Assembly: GCA_033032175.1 (NCBI GenBank)
Contig: CM065311.1
Span: forward strand, 4,209,190-4,273,189
Length of the DNA stretch: 64,000 nt
Reading direction: 5' to 3'
Origin: Saturnia japonica
Lineage: Eukaryota; Arthropoda; Insecta; Lepidoptera; Saturniidae
The stretch's first letter is position 1; every line of letters begins with the position of its first letter. Below are positions 44,521 through 56,070 of the stretch, in pieces. The notes beneath the pieces were generated by a model that saw nothing but the letters and a program-made list of their open reading frames with translations, was not told the origin of the DNA and ran no database searches. The position numbers and the translations under genes are program-made.

Positions 44521-44722
44521 GTAAGTACGTTATATAATACAAGGAAGTATATTATTACTTTTCCCACTGAATATTTGTTCTTTTAATTCTTTATAGGTAT
44601 AGACGATGTGGCCCAAGCTAGTACACACTTAGCAGCAAGTTAAGCTGTTTGAACACACGTATAAGTACTTGGCGACAAATTTACAACTTGAGAGTTTTAG
44701 CTAGCTGCGTTAACATACTCGA

Positions 44723-44840
44723 CCACCATGCTATGGTTTCATCACGATGCTTTCCTTTAGCTCATGTTTATTGCAGGGATTCGAATTCACATCGATTACC
44801 ACAATTACTGTACACGCTACACTTCGATACGCGAATCCAC
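44723..44840 (-). repeat. tRNA-derived SINE, copy 1
   Basis: The minus strand has a B box (TTCGAATCC in 'GAATTCGAATCCCTGC') and a downstream body, 'ATGAGCTAAAGGAAAGCATC', shared with 55935-56070. Confidence 0.55.
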
Positions 44841-47222
44841 TTAGATGTGCTAACTTCACGTGGTTGAAAATTTTTGTCCATCAATTTGTACTTTATAACT
44901 TTTTCATTTAGTTCATTATACTCCTATCGCGCATACGTTATGTATGTTGCTTATGGACAGCTTATGATAATAAGCCCCCACTTACTCGTAGATAAAGTTT
45001 GAAATAGACAGCAATTAAAACAGAATTACATACCATGAGTTCCCCAACCGTTAGCCGTTGATCTCGTTAATTACCAAGCGTCAAGAGCACTGATCTAGAA
45101 AATACATGAACTTATTATTATAGATATACTTCTTAATTACCAGCTTTGCTAAATTGGTTACCAAATATAGCACTTGAGTACAAACCAGCTCATTTATTCT
45201 CGGAAGATAAGCCGTCTATGTCGGCTGTCAACACTTCATTTGTTTCTGTCACATCCTACCTCCCTCGAGTAACTCTCGTCCTATACATAATATCATATAG
45301 GATCAATTAAGATGGATAACAGGATACCATTTTACGATGTGAAATAATTACATGAAAATTCCTTCTAAGCACTATCATATACAGCGTCGATCGACGCGAG
45401 TTCGAAACCTACTGTGATCTTGAGTTTTCGCAGAAGACAACATGGTGTTAGGGCATTTTATGCTCGTTTAGCTAGCTATCACTATAAAGTTGAAAAGTCG
45501 CCATTTACGTTTCAATGTGCTCCAACATTTGTATTCTACAACCACTGTCATTATCACATTGTCCACAGATCAGTAAAACCAGGGAGATATGGTTCGGGGG
45601 AGTGTTGAGTGCGAAAGTATCTGGCCTAAATTGGGCTTGATGCTGATTTTTGTTTGTAGTCGAATTCACACTCACACATCTGTTGATTTTAGACAAAATG
45701 CCACGTTGTTCAGTGTTTATTTGTAAAAATACCAGTTGCAATGTGAATTACGTTAAAGATGCCATCTCAATCCACACGTAAATACTAAAAAAATATTGTT
45801 TTTCTTATAATAATCAGTAAATCATCATTTAATGTTTGTTAAAACGTGATCAATATCAAGAATTTTTTTTAAATACATACAGAAACCATTGCTGTCTTAG
45901 TAGAGATCGATTAATGAATAAGTTGAAATAACGGCGCAATAGATGAATGTTAGCGGTCGTAACGATAAGTCAATAGATTCGTCCATGAAATAGAGATGTG
46001 ATGTGATACGTGTAGCGGTCGAAATTTTTTCTATGTCCACGGTCCATACCTAGTCCGAATGATACTATACAATTATTTCATTATTACTTCTAAGATAAAA
46101 TCATAGTAAAAATCCATGACGCATTTTATTGGTATGAATCTTTTTGATAAAATTTATTTTCATTAGTTCAACCAATCACCTATGAAGAACTATTTAATAA
46201 AGCGTTTAAAAGCCGTGATGGAGATATACATAGATTTAAGACTACATTATTTAACTCAAAACGCAACACCTTAATTGCCAATTTTACTGGCCAATAAAAC
46301 AATGTAAACAAAAAATGAAAAAAAAAAATGTTATTGTATAATTATTGTTCATTTAGTTGAATTTATAATAAAATATTTTTATGAAAATAGAGCAGATACT
46401 ATTTTTTCATTTTTATATCGTTTACCAGTTTTCATCTCTAGTTGTATACATGTGTTTATTAACAATCTGTCGCTACAGGCTGATGCGCCGCCTTCTTTTT
46501 ACATGTGTGCTATTATTTAGTTTATTTGTGTTGCTGCAAATTTCTTAGTGTGTGAGAGAAATATACATATTTATACTTTTTGTGTTTGTGGCAGTGTAGT
46601 AAGGGGGTGGAGCTTCACTGTGCCAAGGAAACATGTGAACACGAACAAATATTGTTTTATGGCATATCTCCTTTGTTTTACTGATCTGTGACATTGTTCC
46701 AGCCTAGCTCGCGTGTTAACATCTTGACCACATTATCCCAGATCATCAAGCGGGTCTGTGGTTAAACTCATGCAAAAAAAGAAAATATATATGAATAACT
46801 TGTAATTGATTTTTTTTAAAGTATAATAACCAACGTACTCCTATAAATAACCTAAATTTAGAAAAAAAAGAAAGCCTACTAAGCAATACGGTGTTGGCAA
46901 ATGTTTTTTTTTCAGTTTTGTTTGATTCGATTGAACTTAGCATCATTGATCATGTATTGATTGACATTGTCAATATATTATAGTCTCAGACGTTGTATTT
47001 CCCCAAAGATTATTCGATTATAACGATGAATACAATGTTTATCATTCAAAGAACGTATGTATGAGAAACACGTGTGAATATGTAAATACGTCAGATTTGT
47101 ATCCGTTGATGTGCCGGTTGTTAGCTAAGTAATTTTCGACCGTTAATCCGGTCGTTGTTTGTGGGGGGTTATTTTATTTAGTTTCACTCTATCTATAATT
47201 TTGTTTATTTGTTTGTACAAAC
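44841..47222. other. Intron-like stretch
   Basis: No gene recognised. Several 60-80-codon frames on either strand lack features. A B-box-like GAGTTCGAAACC lies at about 45399. Confidence 0.4.
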
Positions 47223-47600
47223 GTGCTATTAAACTGTGTGCCAGTGGCGACGCGCCATGCCATAGCAGGCACACACTATCATTCCGCCCGTTTAATCCGT
47301 CAGATAACAAGTCGACTCGGTGTGTTGTTTGTTTGTAATTCTCCGTTCGACGGCCGACGCGCTAGTGAGGCCTCGTTTAGGAGGCGCCTCGTGTTATCTT
47401 GTAAAACAGCTCGAAATTCACTCATCCGTGTAATATACGCGACGCCGCGGCGTAGTGTCCGCCCGAAACTTCGGTTTTCGGTTGCTAATTTATATGAACT
47501 AACTGATAAGCAAAACGCTCGTATTTTGCATTGTTATTGCACAAGTAATTGTTGCTGATTACTTTAATAATAACACATTATCACGGTGTGTCTCTTCGAG
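47223..47600 (+). promoter_or_regulatory. CpG-rich candidate first exon with splice donor
   Basis: GC/CpG-rich between 47230 and 47470, ending in CTTCGAG|GTAAGAG at 47600/47601. A 111-codon frame covers it (47223-47558) but begins without a good start and has no domain. It may be a non-coding first exon. Inference from composition and donor only. Confidence 0.35.
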
Positions 47601-48009
47601 GTAAGAGAGGCTTCGTGATTTTATTTATGCTCATAGTGACCACCAATAGTTACTTGATCTGATAACGATAAATACGTCATTAATATTGTATTTGACGTGT
47701 CGGTTTCATCAGAAATATCTAAGAAATAACAAGTGATCGTTATTACAGTTCAATACAACTGATTACTAGGTAGGTGTAGGTACTAGGTACATGAAATAAT
47801 ATCATTTTGTTTAGAGTAGGTCGGTTCATCTTTCCCGTGGGACTTAATCAAATTGTTGATAAAAAATCTTGTCGCAGATGAAATATTGATTAGATTTATT
47901 CTCTGTTGATCATTGATATAAGACCAAATTTATATAATAGTTTTTAGTAAATATTATTTTGTTTAATTTTACAGTTTACTAAGAATTTCAAAGTTAAAGT
48001 GATGGTAAT

Positions 48010-48176
48010 AGATGGTTGAGGTCATACCACTTTGGCACCCTTGGGCGCTTATTGCCCACGCTTTTGCAGCAATGTGCCGTATGCGCTCGCCGCCAAACCT
48101 GGTAAAGCTGTAAAAGTTATCAGCGGCTCTGTTTTTGGATAGGCTCAGACTAACAGTAAGATCAGTTCGAAAAAAA
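48010..48176 (+). repeat. Family A retroposon with 10-bp target duplication
   Basis: 167 bp ending in an A7 run and flanked by TGATGGTAAT at 48000-48009 and 48177-48186. The most complete copy in the window. Confidence 0.85.
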
Positions 48177-48186
48177 TGATGGTAAT

Positions 48187-48470
48187 GAAAATATCTTTCT
48201 ATTTTCTAATCTACTGCCAAGCACATAAAGGTGTATTCGGGTAGCTTCAATTGAAAGCCGATCTCCTACTAGGCTTAGGGTATTACGATTTTAGGCAACA
48301 TTATCACTTGTGACAACCTGGTTTGGCTACCATATGTGGCATAGATGTTTTATATTAATGTTTTTGTGTAATGCTTTTATGTAAGGTTTAACTGTTTAAC
48401 TGTAAAATATGTTTGAAAACACTAAGCGGTCCGAGCTCAGGTAGACAGACAGTCTTTCTAGCCTTTTAGT
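48187..48470. other. Intron-like stretch, nothing recognised
   Basis: Contains no frame or repeat of note. Confidence 0.35.
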
Positions 48471-48479
48471 TCTTTCGAG

Positions 48480-48545
48480 TTTACCCGCCCGCCACGCCGC
48501 GCGCGCCGCGCCGCGCCGCGCCGCCGCGATCATTGACAGTTTGAC
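48480..48545 (+). promoter_or_regulatory. CCG/CGCCG-rich block
   Basis: A nearly pure G+C run (about 48486-48530) of CGCGCCG-type repeats followed by normal AT-rich sequence. It could mark another promoter; no exon could be defined. Confidence 0.3.
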
Positions 48546-49647
48546 ACACTCATAAATTTGTATCGTGGTGTTCATAGTGTTGGCACAGTTTAACTATGAT
48601 TGTTAAAAAGTGTTAGTATACATATACACTGTTATTAAACTCTGTATCTTTAAAGGGCGTTATCATTTCTTATTACGCGTAACGTACTATACACACACAC
48701 GCACATTACAGACACACCACACACTCAACATCTTGAGATTGTGGTAAACGATAAACCTATAAAATATTTGAATACATTTAAGTATATTGTATAGGTACAA
48801 AACGATTACAAACATGTGGATTCATCGATTAATCTTATACGTCTGCGAGAGTGGTCCGTATAGAGAGAGATCTGCTTAGAGCATTTATAATTTTAAACTT
48901 TTATCATTTCGGCAATAAGGATGTTCATAATATGCAGCTTTGATTATTATACGTACAATTAGTTTTTTTGCATTATATAATGTACTTTTGACCTTTCCGT
49001 ACTTAATATGTTTTCTGTTTAGTGTCCAAAATAGTATACCAGTATGTATAAAAAAATGTACCGTAATTAATATATCCTTACAATTTTTCTGTTTAGAACG
49101 AATATAGTTTAGAAAACTTTTAAAGACCGCCCAAAGAAGATATATATTACCTATAACGCATGAAGATGGTTTTATAATCGTCAGATTTATATAATAACCA
49201 CTCTGTTATAAAATGATCGAATGAAAGATCACAAAAAATATGTTTACATACTAATTATCCTGATAAAGTCTCGTTTATTGTTGTCGCTGTATATAACGTA
49301 TACGGTACCCGTATAATATTGTTGGTTTTACAGACCTTGTTTATTTAGAATTACTATTATTAGAATTCAATATTCGAAATGACGTACTCAAAGCTTTTAA
49401 AATACATTGTATTTTAAAGTGGAACGTGGGCGGTGGGAGCATAAGGACCGATGTATCTCTCTTATTAGTAATACGAAATATTCGTACATAGAAGATGCGT
49501 AACGCGCGCTATTTCAACGTTTTTATCTATAAGACAAAGTTCGGTCAGATGTTGTTTATATGTATATCTGTTGGTACGTTAGTATAGAATAATTTAAGGC
49601 GAAAATGAAATATGTAATTGCTTAATACCCTTATTATGTTTAGGGTA
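48546..49647. other. Intron-like stretch before the satellite
   Basis: No gene recognised; short CA and GA runs. Confidence 0.4.
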
Positions 49648-51185
49648 CTATATAACAGTTATATAATCTTACTAGCAACCCGCCCCACCTTCGCACGGGT
49701 ATAATTTACAAAATGGTGTATTTTATGTTTAAAAAAGTCTGATATAGAGTTTATCGGGCTTTAATATTGATACATCCATAACTTCATAACTACCTCTAGG
49801 ACTATATAACAGCTATATAATCTTACTAACAACCCGCCCCACCTTCGCACGGGTATAATTTACAAAATGGTGTATTTTATGTTTAAAAAAGCCTGATATA
49901 GAGTTTATCGGGCTTTAATATTGATACATCCATAACTTCATAACTACCTCTAGTACTATATAACAGCTATATAATCTTACTAACAACCCGCCCCACCTTC
50001 GCACGGGTATAATTTACAAAATGGTGTATTTTATGTTTAAAAAAGTCTGATATAGAGTTTATCGGGCTTTAATATTGATACATCCATAACTTCATAACTA
50101 CCTCTAGTACTATATAACAGCTATATAATCTTACTAACAACCCGCCCCACCTTCGCACGGGTATAATTTACAAAATGGTGTATTTTATGTTTAAAAAAGC
50201 CTGATATAGAGTTTATATGGCTTTAATATTGATACATCCATAACTTCATAACTACCTCTAGTACTATATAACAGCTATATAATCTTACTAACAACCCGCC
50301 CCACCTTGGCACGAGTATAATTTACAAAATGGTGTATTTTATGTTTAAAAAAGCCTGATATAGAGTTTATCGGGCTTTAATATTGATACATCCATAACTT
50401 CATAACTAGCTCTAGTACTATATAACAGCTATATAATCTTACTAACAACCCGCCCCACCTTCGCACGGGTATAATTTACAAAATGGTGTATTTTATGTTT
50501 AAAAAAGTCTGATATAGAGTTTATCGGGCTTTAATATTGATACATCCATAACTTCATAACTACCTCTAGTACTATATAACAGCTATATAATCTTACTAAC
50601 AACCCGCCCCACCTTCGCACGGGTATAATTTACAAAATGGTGTATTTTATGTTTAAAAAAGCCTGATATAGAGTTTATCGGGCTTTAATATTGATACATC
50701 CATAACTTCATAACTACCTCTAGTACTATATAACAGCTATATAATCTTACTAACAACCCGCCCCACCTTCGCACGGGTATAATTTACAAAATGGTGTATT
50801 TTATGTTTAAAAAAGCCTGATATAGAGTTTATCGCGCTTTAATATTGATACATCCATAACTTCATAACTACCTCTAGTACTATATAACAGCTATATAATT
50901 TTACTAACAACCCGCCCCACCTTCGCACGGGTATAATTTACAAAATGGTGTATTTTATGTTTAAAAAAGTCTGATATAGAGTTTATCGGGCTTTAATATT
51001 GATACATCCATAACTTCATAACTACCTCTAGTACTATATAACAGCTATATAATCTTACTAACAACCCGCCCCACCTTCGCACGGGTATAATTTACAAAAT
51101 GGTGTATTTTATGTTTAAAAAAGCCTGATATAGAGTTTATCGCGCTTTAATATTGATACATCCATAACTTCATAACTACCTCTAG
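49648..51185 (+). repeat. 154-bp satellite, 10 tandem copies
   Basis: Units start with ACTATATAACAG at 49648, 49801, 49955, 50109, 50263, 50417, 50571, 50725, 50879 and 51033. The period is exactly 154 bp except the first unit (153). Each contains 'CAACCCGCCCCACCTTCGCA', a phrase of lepidopteran retroelement tails. Units differ at few sites: GTCTG or GCCTG alternates as T,C,T,C,C,T,C,C,T,C, and units 8 and 10 share ATCGCGC. No coding. Confidence 0.97.
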
Positions 51186-51440
51186 CCTAGAGGTCCTAAA
51201 CGCGAATGCTATGCTCGAGGTCCTAGATTCGATTCCCAGGTCGAGCACAGTGTTATTGAGTTTTTCCATGAAATTATCAATAGAAGCTGGAAATTTGGCC
51301 TTGTGCCCGATTGGCAATATGCTCGCCCCCTATTACACGAGACCTAAAACTTACCCGGCGAACTGTGGGTGTACACCTCTGCTTAACACATCGGAGAATA
51401 CATGTGATGGTATTTTATGTAACTTTACATCTACGAATAG
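51186..51440 (+). repeat. tRNA-derived SINE-like element
   Basis: An A-box-like TAGCCTAGAGG at 51183-51193 and a B box (GATTCGATTCC at about 51226) stand 30-35 bases apart. They are followed by a body containing 'TGCCCGATTGGCAATATGCT' and 'CGCCCCCTATTACACGAGAC', a phrase common in insect SINEs. It adjoins the satellite end. Confidence 0.55.
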
Positions 51441-51554
51441 TGCGCTTAGCTCGCGACGCGAAATTCATATAAGGTGTGGAGTGCCGGCCAACCGATCGCG
51501 ACCGGTTTTACTGAGAGAGATCTCTTAGATCACGCGTAATTTTAAGTTCGTGGT
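51441..51554. other. Short spacer
   Basis: Sequence between the SINE and repeat family C. A 105-codon frame (51211-51528) runs through the SINE and is not a gene. Confidence 0.4.
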
Positions 51555-53420
51555 ATCTTCTACAGTATTCATTTAAATAGACAATTTTAATACAATTAAT
51601 AGACAATTTTAATCTACATTAAATGCCCAACTTAACTAACAAAGCCACATTAAATGCCCATCTTAACTAACAAAGCTATCTGGATAAAGTTTAATACTGA
51701 ATTGGAGAAATAGCTTCGCTAATAACGTAATATTTTTAATTATTATGTTACATATAAAATGGTTACTGTGAGTCAACCTTCGGAGATAGAGTAGGTACAT
51801 AATAGGTCCTTAAATTTATGTACCTAATAGGCGTTTTGTTGAACTGGCCACTTTGATCTCAAATATTTGCCGTTTGGTTAGGAATTCGAAATTTAAATTT
51901 ATTTCAAATTTAAACTTGTGTATTTGTGTTTTGTTTTTTAAATTTAGTGTTTAATTTTTTTCGCATATTTGATTTTTCTTTGACATCGTTCTTTTCAAAA
52001 AATGGAAAACTTAAAATATCGCGTTATTTACGAATGTGAGTTCCACCGTGGCATCAGCCCTGCAGAAACATCTCGAAGGATTAATGATGTGTATGGGGAA
52101 GATATTGTAAAAGAAAGCACGGTATGTTTTTGGTTCCAACGTTTTCGTTCGGGAATTTTGACCTACGAAACAAACACACAAACAAACAAACAACACCGTG
52201 GAGGGCCGGAAACCCTAGTCGATAATGAAGAATTAAAAAGGTGATCGTGGAAGCGGATCCATGGCAAACCACGTTAGGTTTAGCGGCAGGCCTCGGTGTG
52301 AGTCAAAAAACAATTTTAATTCACTTGAAACAAATTGGAAAAGTGAAAAAGCTCGAGAAATGGGTACCGCATAAATTGACTGAAGCACACAAAAAAAAAC
52401 ACGCATTGAGTGTTGAGTTGCATTACTTACCGTCACAATAACGAGGGAATTTTGAATCATATTGCTACTTGTGACGAAAAATGGATCCTTTATGACAATC
52501 GGAAACACTCAACACAGTGGTTGAACCCAGTAGAACGGGCCTGAACCTGTCCCAAACGAAAGTTGACTCAGAAAAGTTACTGGTGAGTGTTTGGTGGACC
52601 AGTGCTGGTGTCATACACTACATCTTCCTAAGATCTGGCCAGACGATAAAGACAGATCTGTATTGTCAAAACTTACAAACCATGATGGAAAAGCTAGCCG
52701 TTAAACAAACGAGATTGATAAATCTCTGTACCCCACTACTGCTTCAGTACAACGCTAGACTCCATACTTCACGACAGACGGTCGTTACATTACAAGAACT
52801 ACGGTTGGAATTTCTCCGACTCCCATCATACTCCCCAGACTTTGTTCCAACAGATTACCACTTTTTTCGGAATTTAGACAATTTCTTGCAAGGAAAAAAT
52901 TTTAATTCCGATGAGGCTGTCCAAACCGCCTTCAAAGGTTTTATTCATTCTCGCTCCCACAATTTTTTCAGCATTGGAATCAATGAACTACTTATAAAAT
53001 GGCGAAAGTGCATAGATAATAATAGTACATACTTCGATTCATTAAATGTATAATTTCGTAATAATTTTTTCGTTTTTCTTGTTCCATATAAAACACTAAT
53101 TTCTTATGTAAGGACCCAATATTAAATCTATGGGAGATAGTCATATGCGATCGCGGACTTTTCTCAGGGCTTTTTGAAGAATTACAATTCTTTAGAACAT
53201 TATATTGATGTACCACATAAGGTTCAGCCAGCGTAAGCCATGTAATCGCCCGAAAATCATTTTTTAACGATTGCATTACAAATAATTGAATTTTCTCTAC
53301 TATAAAAAATTTATTGGAATGTATTGTATACGTAAACCCTATGTGAAAATATCTCTAAATGGTTAGTGTAAACCACATTAAAATCTGTTCTGTAGTTTAA
53401 AAGATATAGGAGTACATAGG
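51555..53420 (+). repeat. Repeat family C, copy split by a mariner
   Basis: The left part 51555-51790 and right part 53135-53420 are collinear with the intact copy at 36200-36690. The break falls at 'GGAGATAG', present on both sides (about 51782 and 53132), so the inserted unit may be slightly larger than the mariner itself. Confidence 0.75.
51803..53119 (+). pseudogene. mariner transposon, near full length, inactive
   Basis: About 1.3 kb. The 3' end reads ...CTTATGTAAGGACCCAA before TA (53120-53121); the worn 5' end starts near 51803. Transposase begins at ATG 52002: HTH region 52002-52160, then a (CAAA)n-type expansion at 52170-52195 and a frameshift. 'HLKQIGKVKKLEKWVPH' follows in the next frame. 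More shifts occur around 52440-52510, where the first catalytic Asp (CDEKW, 52473) lies. 52517-53053 is open to the end. The second catalytic Asp of D,D34D is Tyr here (QYNARLH, codon 52748); the third (PTDYHFF, codon 52853) is kept, 34 residues apart. Same family as 29890-30594. Confidence 0.85.
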
Positions 53421-55850
53421 GACAGGACAGCGGGAAGCAACTTTATACTATGTATAGATGTATAAAAATCTTGTGTGCGTCTGCTAGTGATAGTGCAACT
53501 TATGAACTACTTGACCGATTGAGCTCATAATATTTTGTTTTATAGACACGATGGTTCATAGCTAGCTATGTTAGGATCTGATAGGTTGAGCCATTAACTA
53601 CCGGAAAGGGCAGAATAAATTCTAACGACCCTGCTAATCATACATACGTAATTCTAATTATATATAAAAATTATGATTGTGTATTCGTAATCTACGCGCT
53701 TGCGCATCGGAAATTCAATTAAGTTGAAACTTTGTACGCCTGTTGTTGTTGATGCTTATGTGAAGGTTACTGACATAGTATCATCAACTTGTAATAGGTA
53801 GCGCGCGAATGGTTTCACCAAATAGTATATTTTATATAGATTTGATATCTTTGATACATAGAAATCCCGTAAATGATTCTAGGCATATAATGTCATTATG
53901 TTATAAAAATAGAGACAAGAATAAGATTTTTTTTTTACAAAATAGAAAACCAACTTTAGTGATTTTGAAGAGTTTCCTGGTGTATCTCTAAAGATGATAG
54001 TCCAATGCCATTGAAATTAAAATGGGTCTATCCTTGACGTATCAAAGGAAAAAGAATCATCTAAATCAGTTCATAAATAAAAAATGTAATCAAATTGAGA
54101 ACAACCTTTTTTGAAGTCGGTTATATTGACATAGCAATGTAGATGGACCTCATTACAGTTCAGTCTACATGTTATATTAGGTTCTTGTTATTAAATTCTG
54201 TAAATCTCCTAACAACTGTTGATAACTAACAAAAACTTCAGTGTGTAAACACGTATAACGTTTTACATAATACGTATATGTTTGAAATTATAATGTATTT
54301 ATTATGCTATAGAGAGAGATGCAGGGTGACAGCGTTGACAATGAGGAAGTACTTCAGTGTCAACTGCCGATGAATAGGCGACAGCAAACTTCTTTTGTGA
54401 TCGTCATGCGGCAGTGTACAACACAAACGCAATATTTAGCGTTTTTGTTTTATTTTACGAGTTTGCAAGAAAATAATATATCTTAGACAGACATTATTTC
54501 AAATCATTTATTTAACCCTAATTTAATAAAACCATTCAGACAAAAACAATCAATTTATTAACAAAATTAGTATCAAGGATAATATTTTGTTACACAGATA
54601 AATAGAAAATGTAGTGTCAGTACGTACAATACAAAATTTTATGTTACCAATAAAAATAATCGATTAAAATAAAATAAAAACATCTAATCGTGAGAACGCC
54701 TGGACGAAGAAATTTTTTTGTGGTCTCACTGTACCAATGTGACAAAATATAGAACAATAGATTTCATAAACCATAAACCAGCGTGGCGAATATGCCGGTG
54801 CCTACTTAAAGGAAAAAATAAATGTAATAACTAATAATGAAAGAAAAATAACAAATGTAAGATATAATTCTCAAATAATGTTTAGAGAATTAGATTTATC
54901 AAAAAAAAAAAAAAAAAACATTGAAAATATTCAAGAAACACTTAGATACTTGACATGAAAACCTTGCCGACAACAAGGCCATGTTTTCCTTTAATGAACA
55001 AGTAGTGCGGATAACACTTGAAAGCATGGCGCCAATGTGAATGCGTTACGTGAATTGAAATACTACGCGTTGTAATGTTCCTATACAGTATAAATTGTAT
55101 GCTATTGCAGCAGTAAACAATACCACGTGATCACCTACATGACTTAACAGAATGTGATAATTACGTCACAAAATTGACCGGTATTCGAGCATTCAGTTCA
55201 GTTAATATCGAGCTAGCGTTACATTTGTAAACGTGCTCGTGACTATTAGTACGTATCATATTTGTAAATGTAAACTGAAATTGTACAACATAAATGTTCT
55301 ATACTGGTTTTTTTTCTTTAATTGAAATAATAAATTTAAACTACCATCCTAAGTAACAATACAATTAAGATTATGAGTTATTATTACTTTAAGTCATAAA
55401 ATTGCTTTTACAACTTACCTAATAAAAGTTAATATTCTTTGCAACAGTACTCTGAAGCTTTAAAGAGTTTAAAGCACCGTTGTTGTATGAGTAAGATCAA
55501 AGATTTCAAAATCTCTTAAGTATTTTGAATTTTTATTTATATATGTAATAAGTTTAATGATAATGAATAATGCATTTCAATCAGTATTTATATTCAGATA
55601 CAAAGTCAAGTGTATGGTATGGTGGTATGGTGTACGGTTATGAGTATTCTTCTTAAGTAAGTAATAGTTAAAGATAATTAATGCTCCTGAAGCTGGTGGC
55701 AAAGCATTTTCATTCATAAACTCGATTACAGTCGTATCTATCCTTAGAAATGTAAAAAAAATTTCTTTGTAACATCGATCTTTTTTTCATCGTTTATAGA
55801 TTTAATGTTATGGCTACAATCTCAAACGATGTTCAAGTGTCGATGAGGAC
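53421..55850. other. Intron-like stretch
   Basis: A pure A run at 54901-54919. A 56-codon frame from ATG 54320 is preceded by an acceptor-like CTATAG but has no donor or domain. About 55130-55230 has an initiator-like TCAGTT at 55196, too weak to call. Old repeat phrases at 53460-53660. Confidence 0.4.
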
Positions 55851-55934
55851 CAAGATGGTGACACGCTAGCCTAGTGGGAAAACTGGCTTTCAAGTGCAGC
55901 TGCCGGAACACATGTATTAGTTAGCCAGGCATTA

Positions 55935-56070
55935 GAAAATATATCCTACCATCATCCTATAGGGTTTCATTACGTTGTTTTCCTTCATCGAAAGCTCAGA
56001 CTCATTGCAGGGATTCGAACTCACGTTGATAGACGCGGAGTCCGTACACGCTACCAATAAGCCATCATTG
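55935..56070 (-). repeat. tRNA-derived SINE, copy 2
   Basis: On the minus strand the tRNA-like head starts near 56066. An A-box-like TGGCTTATTGGTAGCGTG and a B box (GAGTTCGAATCCC) are followed by a body shared with 44723-44840 ('GAGCTTTCGATGAAGGAAAA'-like). Confidence 0.65.

Noticed and set aside
47223..47558. 111-codon frame as a protein
   Set aside because: It lies in a GC-rich island where open frames are long by composition, and it has no domain; better read as a possible untranslated exon.
1733..47600. Splice donors near 1733, 16569, 32289 and 47600 are spaced by roughly 15 kb
   Set aside because: The first lies in a solo LTR and the second in an insert within a mariner, so the spacing is most likely chance.
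49648..51185. Possible CRISPR-like array
   Set aside because: The units are contiguous 154-bp tandem repeats without unique spacers; this is a eukaryotic satellite.
54320..54490. 56-codon frame after an acceptor-like CTATAG
   Set aside because: No splice donor or recognisable domain, and a stop reached in AT-rich sequence; not enough for an exon.
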